From Plantago elongata (Eukaryota; Streptophyta; Magnoliopsida; Lamiales; Plantaginaceae), in the NCBI GenBank assembly GCA_036897095.1, contig JAYMSP010003314.1, positions 1 to 20,243 on the forward strand: a stretch of DNA of 20,243 nt, read 5' to 3'. Positions 18,440-20,243 of the stretch are shown piece after piece (the first letter of the stretch is position 1; every line of letters starts with the position of its first letter). The notes below the pieces were generated by a model. That model made no database searches. It had not been told where the DNA came from and saw only the letters and a program-made list of their open reading frames with translations. A program made the position numbers and the translations under genes.

Positions 18440-18662
18440 TGTAATACCCAACATCACATCGCTTGTGAGTGGAAGGGATGAAGGGTATATATGTAAACCA
18501 CCACTCTCTCATGGTATGAGGCCTTTTGAGGAAACACAAAAATAAATCTGTGTGGGCTCCGGCCCAAAGCAGATTGTATCATACCGAGTGGTGGGACAAT
18601 CATGTGTAACCTTGTTGGCCCAACGGACCGGGTCTCAGTCCAATAACGGCCGGGTCGTTACA
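18440..18662 (+). repeat. TRIM right LTR
   Basis: A 223-bp repeat running from TGTAATACCC to GGTCGTTACA, preceded by the polypurine tract AAGGGGGTAGA. It is the second copy of the left LTR. Confidence 0.85.
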
Positions 18663-18949
18663 TTTTCATTGCAGAAAACATAGTGATCGTATGTCGCAAT
18701 GCCAAAAAACTCAAATGGTCTTTTGTCGCCAATCGTCGATGGAGGCTGAGCCACAAAATGAAGGTCGGCGAGAACCAAATCACACCACTCAACCTTGGTG
18801 GGGAAGCATCGCAGGTAGCGACATATGTGACTAACCGATAATTGGGCTGACTTGAGTTGGTTTATCCACTCATGCTCATCTTGTAATACACTCTTGAGTT
18901 TATGCACATCTTTGATGGTCACGGAGTTGCACAGTGGAATACTCCAATC

Positions 18950-19140
18950 TAGGGTGTGATTTGGGCCGGTCGCAGAACAACCCGGCACGCATAAAAATCG
19001 GCACGGTACGACCCGTTTAATATTTGACCCGACATGGTCCGTGTTCGTTTAATTTATGTGGGCCTTGGGGGCCTTATGCTTAGAGGTCCGGCCCGGACGA
19101 GCCCGCATAAGCTTGTGAATCGGTAAGGCCCGTCACATTT
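18950..19140 (+). mobile_element. hAT-like terminal region, GGGCCGG/CCCGGCACG-rich
   Basis: TAGGGTGTGATTTGGGCCGG at 18950 resembles the terminus and GC-rich subterminal part of plant hAT MITEs (TAGGG(G)TGT... followed by GGCCCG, CGGCACG and ACGACCCG words). The LINE coding similarity ends where this begins, so the element or fragment either interrupted the LINE or abuts it. No matching right end or 8-bp target duplication was found. Confidence 0.35.
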
Positions 19141-19316
19141 AGCCTGGTAAAAAAGCGTTTAGTTTATGCTAATTTTGAATTTTATAATCCATAGTAGCAT
19201 AGTTTAAGTTCAAATATCCAATTAAACAACCCTAACAATCCAAGTCCAAAGCAAATAGCCCACTAGGGTTTAATATCTTCCCACCCACATTCCACTAACC
19301 TAACCTAATTTCATAC
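19141..19316. other. Intergenic or repeat-derived sequence, no feature seen
   Basis: AT-rich sequence with CCCTAA and CTAACC words. It lies between two hAT-like termini and may be the interior of the left one, but no boundary can be shown. Confidence 0.3.
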
Positions 19317-19500
19317 TAGCCCTGGAAATGGTTGGTTAAAAACTATAACCATAACCATAATTTGGATTCTGGTTACAACCGTAACCATTTAAATAATAAC
19401 CATAATCGAAACCGGAACTAAAATAATTATTGACCGGTTTCAGTTCGATCATAAATAATCGAAAAACATAGGTTTAGATTATTTTTGAAAATAACCTATA
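19317..19500 (+). mobile_element. hAT-like terminal region with AACCRTAACC subterminal repeats
   Basis: TAGCCCTGGAAATGGTTGG at 19317 is close to the TAGGGCTGGAAACGGTT type of plant hAT terminus. It is followed by repeated AACCATAACC, AACCGTAACC, AAACCGG and GACCGGTTTCAGTTCG words, as in hAT subterminal regions. The other end was not found in the window, so the element may extend past the right edge, or this is a fragment. Confidence 0.4.
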
Positions 19501-19699
19501 GTTAAAAGTGAAAACAAAAAATTTTGACTGTTTGACATCGTCTTCTTCTAATCTTCTCCACAAGTACGTCACAACCACACAACAGCCACAGCTCCAACGC
19601 CGCAGCTTCGTGACTCCATCTTCTCTGGCTACTCCTGTCTCCAGGTACGTCTTCCTTCTTCGGTTCTTCTTCACAGCTCACACTCTCAAATCGAGGCCG

Positions 19700-19813
19700 G
19701 TGCGGCGGGTCCGCCAGAGCTTGTAGAATGTACTCCACATACTCTTTGGAATTAGCTCGAACCAGGAGAGGCAAATGCTTCCACATACCGTGATTGTTCT
19801 TTGCCTCTGCCAT
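19700..19813 (-). pseudogene. Frameshifted first-exon fragment, possibly of a COMM-domain protein gene
   Basis: From an ATG at 19813 on the minus strand the frame reads MAEAKNNHGMWKHLPLLVRA then NSKEYVEYILQAL. At that point the expected continuation is found in another frame as LWRTRRTGLD (about 19734-19702), which means about two bases have been lost near 19733. I recall a plant protein with a WKHLP-LVRANSKE-VEYILQALWRTR-TGLD start and a C-terminal COMM domain, but this is memory and not a search. No later exon is visible to the left; from 19690 the sequence no longer looks coding in that frame. It is either the broken 5' end of a local gene or a fragment captured by the nearby hAT-like element. 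Confidence 0.4.
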
Positions 19814-19972
19814 TCAAATGCTAACGAGTTCTTGTGGAGATGAGCTTAGATTTTGTTCAGGTGATTGTAATTTTGACGATTGGAGTTCAATATGAGCTCA
19901 AATTGGTACACTTTTTTGCCCTAATTTGAGCTCAGTGAAGAAGAAGAAGAAACAACTCGTAGTTTTCATAAA
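19814..19972 (-). other. Possible 5' leader of the broken minus-strand gene
   Basis: The minus-strand sequence upstream of the ATG at 19813 contains GAGCTC-centred words repeated near 19930, 19893 and 19840, and a short (TTC)n run near 19943. A leader origin is plausible but not shown. Confidence 0.2.
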
Positions 19973-20158
19973 TTACACATGAGCCCGCTGACTCTTAGAG
20001 GATTTTTTGGATGTTCTTTTGGTGATGGCGATGTGAGAGAGGACGGAGGCAAGGGTGAAGAAGAGGAGAGGTGCGACGAAGGTGGAGTTGGCAGCGGTGG
20101 AGGTGGCGGCGGTGGTCGGGTCGAGGTAGTTGTGGAGGTGGAGGAGGTTGGAGAGCAT
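19973..20158 (-). CDS. Small ORF with a possible membrane segment, unknown
   Basis: A 61-codon minus-strand frame with a Thr/Ala-rich middle, one hydrophobic stretch (FVAPLLFFTLASVLSHIAI, about residues 27-45), and a basic Lys/Ser end. The region is GC-rich and trinucleotide-biased, so an open glycine-rich frame also exists on the opposite strand and at most one of them is real. The minus frame is favoured slightly because it lies upstream of, and in the same orientation as, the recognisable fragment at 19813. I do not recognise it. Confidence 0.2.
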   Translation of the reverse strand: MLSNLLHLHNYLDPTTAATSTAANSTFVAPLLFFTLASVLSHIAITKRTSKKSSKSQRAHV

Positions 20159-20191
20159 TAGGAGCCTAGGAGGAACGATTTGTCCACTGAA

Positions 20192-20239
20192 TTTGGTGAA
20201 ATCTGGTGGAATTAGGGATTTTGTGAGATCTGGTTGAAT
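20192..20239. repeat. Short imperfect tandem repeat at the right edge
   Basis: TTTGGTGAAATCTGGTGGAA (20192) recurs as TTTGTGAGATCTGGTTGAAT (20220), 28 bp apart. It may continue beyond the window. Confidence 0.4.
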
Positions 20240-20243
20240 ATTT

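Larger units (their letters stand above)
18051..18662 (+). mobile_element. TRIM (terminal-repeat retrotransposon in miniature), fossil
   Basis: Two direct terminal repeats of 223 bp each (18051-18273 and 18440-18662) start TGTAATA and end TTACA. The left one is followed directly by TGGTATCAGAGC (18274-18285), the classic plant primer-binding site for initiator tRNA-Met. A purine-rich tract AAGGGGGTAGA precedes the right repeat. The internal part is only 166 bp and codes for nothing, as usual for TRIMs, which depend on other elements. The flanking 5-mers TTTCC and TTTTC differ by one base and may be the aged target duplication. By eye the two LTRs are about 85% alike, so the insertion is old, on the order of millions of years. 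It sits inside the LINE. Confidence 0.88.
17607..18949 (-). mobile_element. 5'-truncated L1-type LINE with poly(A), split by a TRIM
   Basis: On the minus strand, two blocks (18949-18663 and 18050-17607) carry the C-terminal part of a non-LTR retrotransposon ORF2, the zf-RVT region. Visible pieces are FPTKVEWCDLVLADLHF, FFGIATYDHYVFCNE, then past the TRIM GNESIDHLYFNCPVTYE, and later YHIWIARNEKIFKN. The pattern of FC.., ES.DHL(F/Y)F.C and a W.ARN tail is typical of plant L1-clade elements. The expected first Cys of the zinc-binding pair reads Tyr-containing YDHYVFC, and at least one stop is present, so the copy is dead. The 3' end is a 13-base poly(A), seen as T at 17607-17619. The reverse transcriptase proper is absent. 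A 21-bp direct repeat lies near the 3' end. Confidence 0.75.

Noticed and set aside
19979-20161. A glycine-rich plus-strand protein at the right edge
   Set aside because: The frame is produced by GGT/GGC trinucleotide bias and is antisense to another open frame. No signal peptide or family match is visible.
1-20243. CRISPR array, phage, defence island or biosynthetic operon
   Set aside because: The window is plant nuclear DNA. The tandem repeats lack the spacer structure of CRISPR, and the genes are intron-bearing plant genes.

Overview
This is a 20.2-kb piece of an AT-rich plant nuclear genome, almost certainly from a eudicot. The reasons are many short exons with GT/AG borders, a plant-type phosphomevalonate kinase, a plant RNF5/RMA-like RING protein, and plant-style repeats (CACTA, TRIM, L1 LINE, tRNA-derived SINE, Stowaway-like MITEs). 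No prokaryotic operon, CRISPR array or phage-like system is present.

Layout. Positions 1-2345 are mostly intergenic. They hold a short GC-rich open stretch at the left edge, an orphan exon-like fragment on the minus strand (1677-1775), and a well-bounded tRNA-derived SINE (1827-1997). Positions 2346 to about 5.5 kb are a decayed CACTA (En/Spm) DNA transposon. Its left terminus and subterminal repeats are clear, and it carries a broken minus-strand gene of the Ptta/En/Spm transposase family whose introns contain a minisatellite and a GC-rich hairpin block. Positions 5.5-9.7 kb are very AT-rich. They contain Stowaway-like MITE ends, a degenerate tandem array with a period near 100 bp (7560-8110), a diverged duplication next to it, and a minus-strand TATA box, leader and first-exon candidate (8574-8850).

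Positions 9.7-17.0 kb are the genic core. A single-ORF RING-HC E3 ligase gene lies on the plus strand (CDS 10704-11150), with an intron in its 5' UTR and two short upstream ORFs. A complete phosphomevalonate kinase gene lies on the minus strand (CDS 12024-16707, ten coding exons, 509 aa). The two genes are convergent, and their predicted 3' ends are separated by only a few hundred bases. The kinase converts mevalonate-5-phosphate to the diphosphate in the mevalonate pathway. The RING protein belongs to a family linked to ubiquitylation at membranes. Nothing in the sequence shows that they act together.

Positions 17.6-20.2 kb are again repeat territory. A 5'-truncated minus-strand L1-type LINE with its poly(A) tail is split by a 612-bp TRIM (223-bp LTRs, tRNA-Met primer site). 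hAT-like termini follow, and then a frameshifted first-exon fragment on the minus strand that resembles a plant gene I tentatively recall as a COMM-domain protein.

I see no convincing new biological system. The structures least explained by known families are the 100-bp AT-rich array with its associated promoter-like unit, the 24/72-bp minisatellite, the GC-rich hairpin block inside the CACTA element, and two orphan exon-like fragments.
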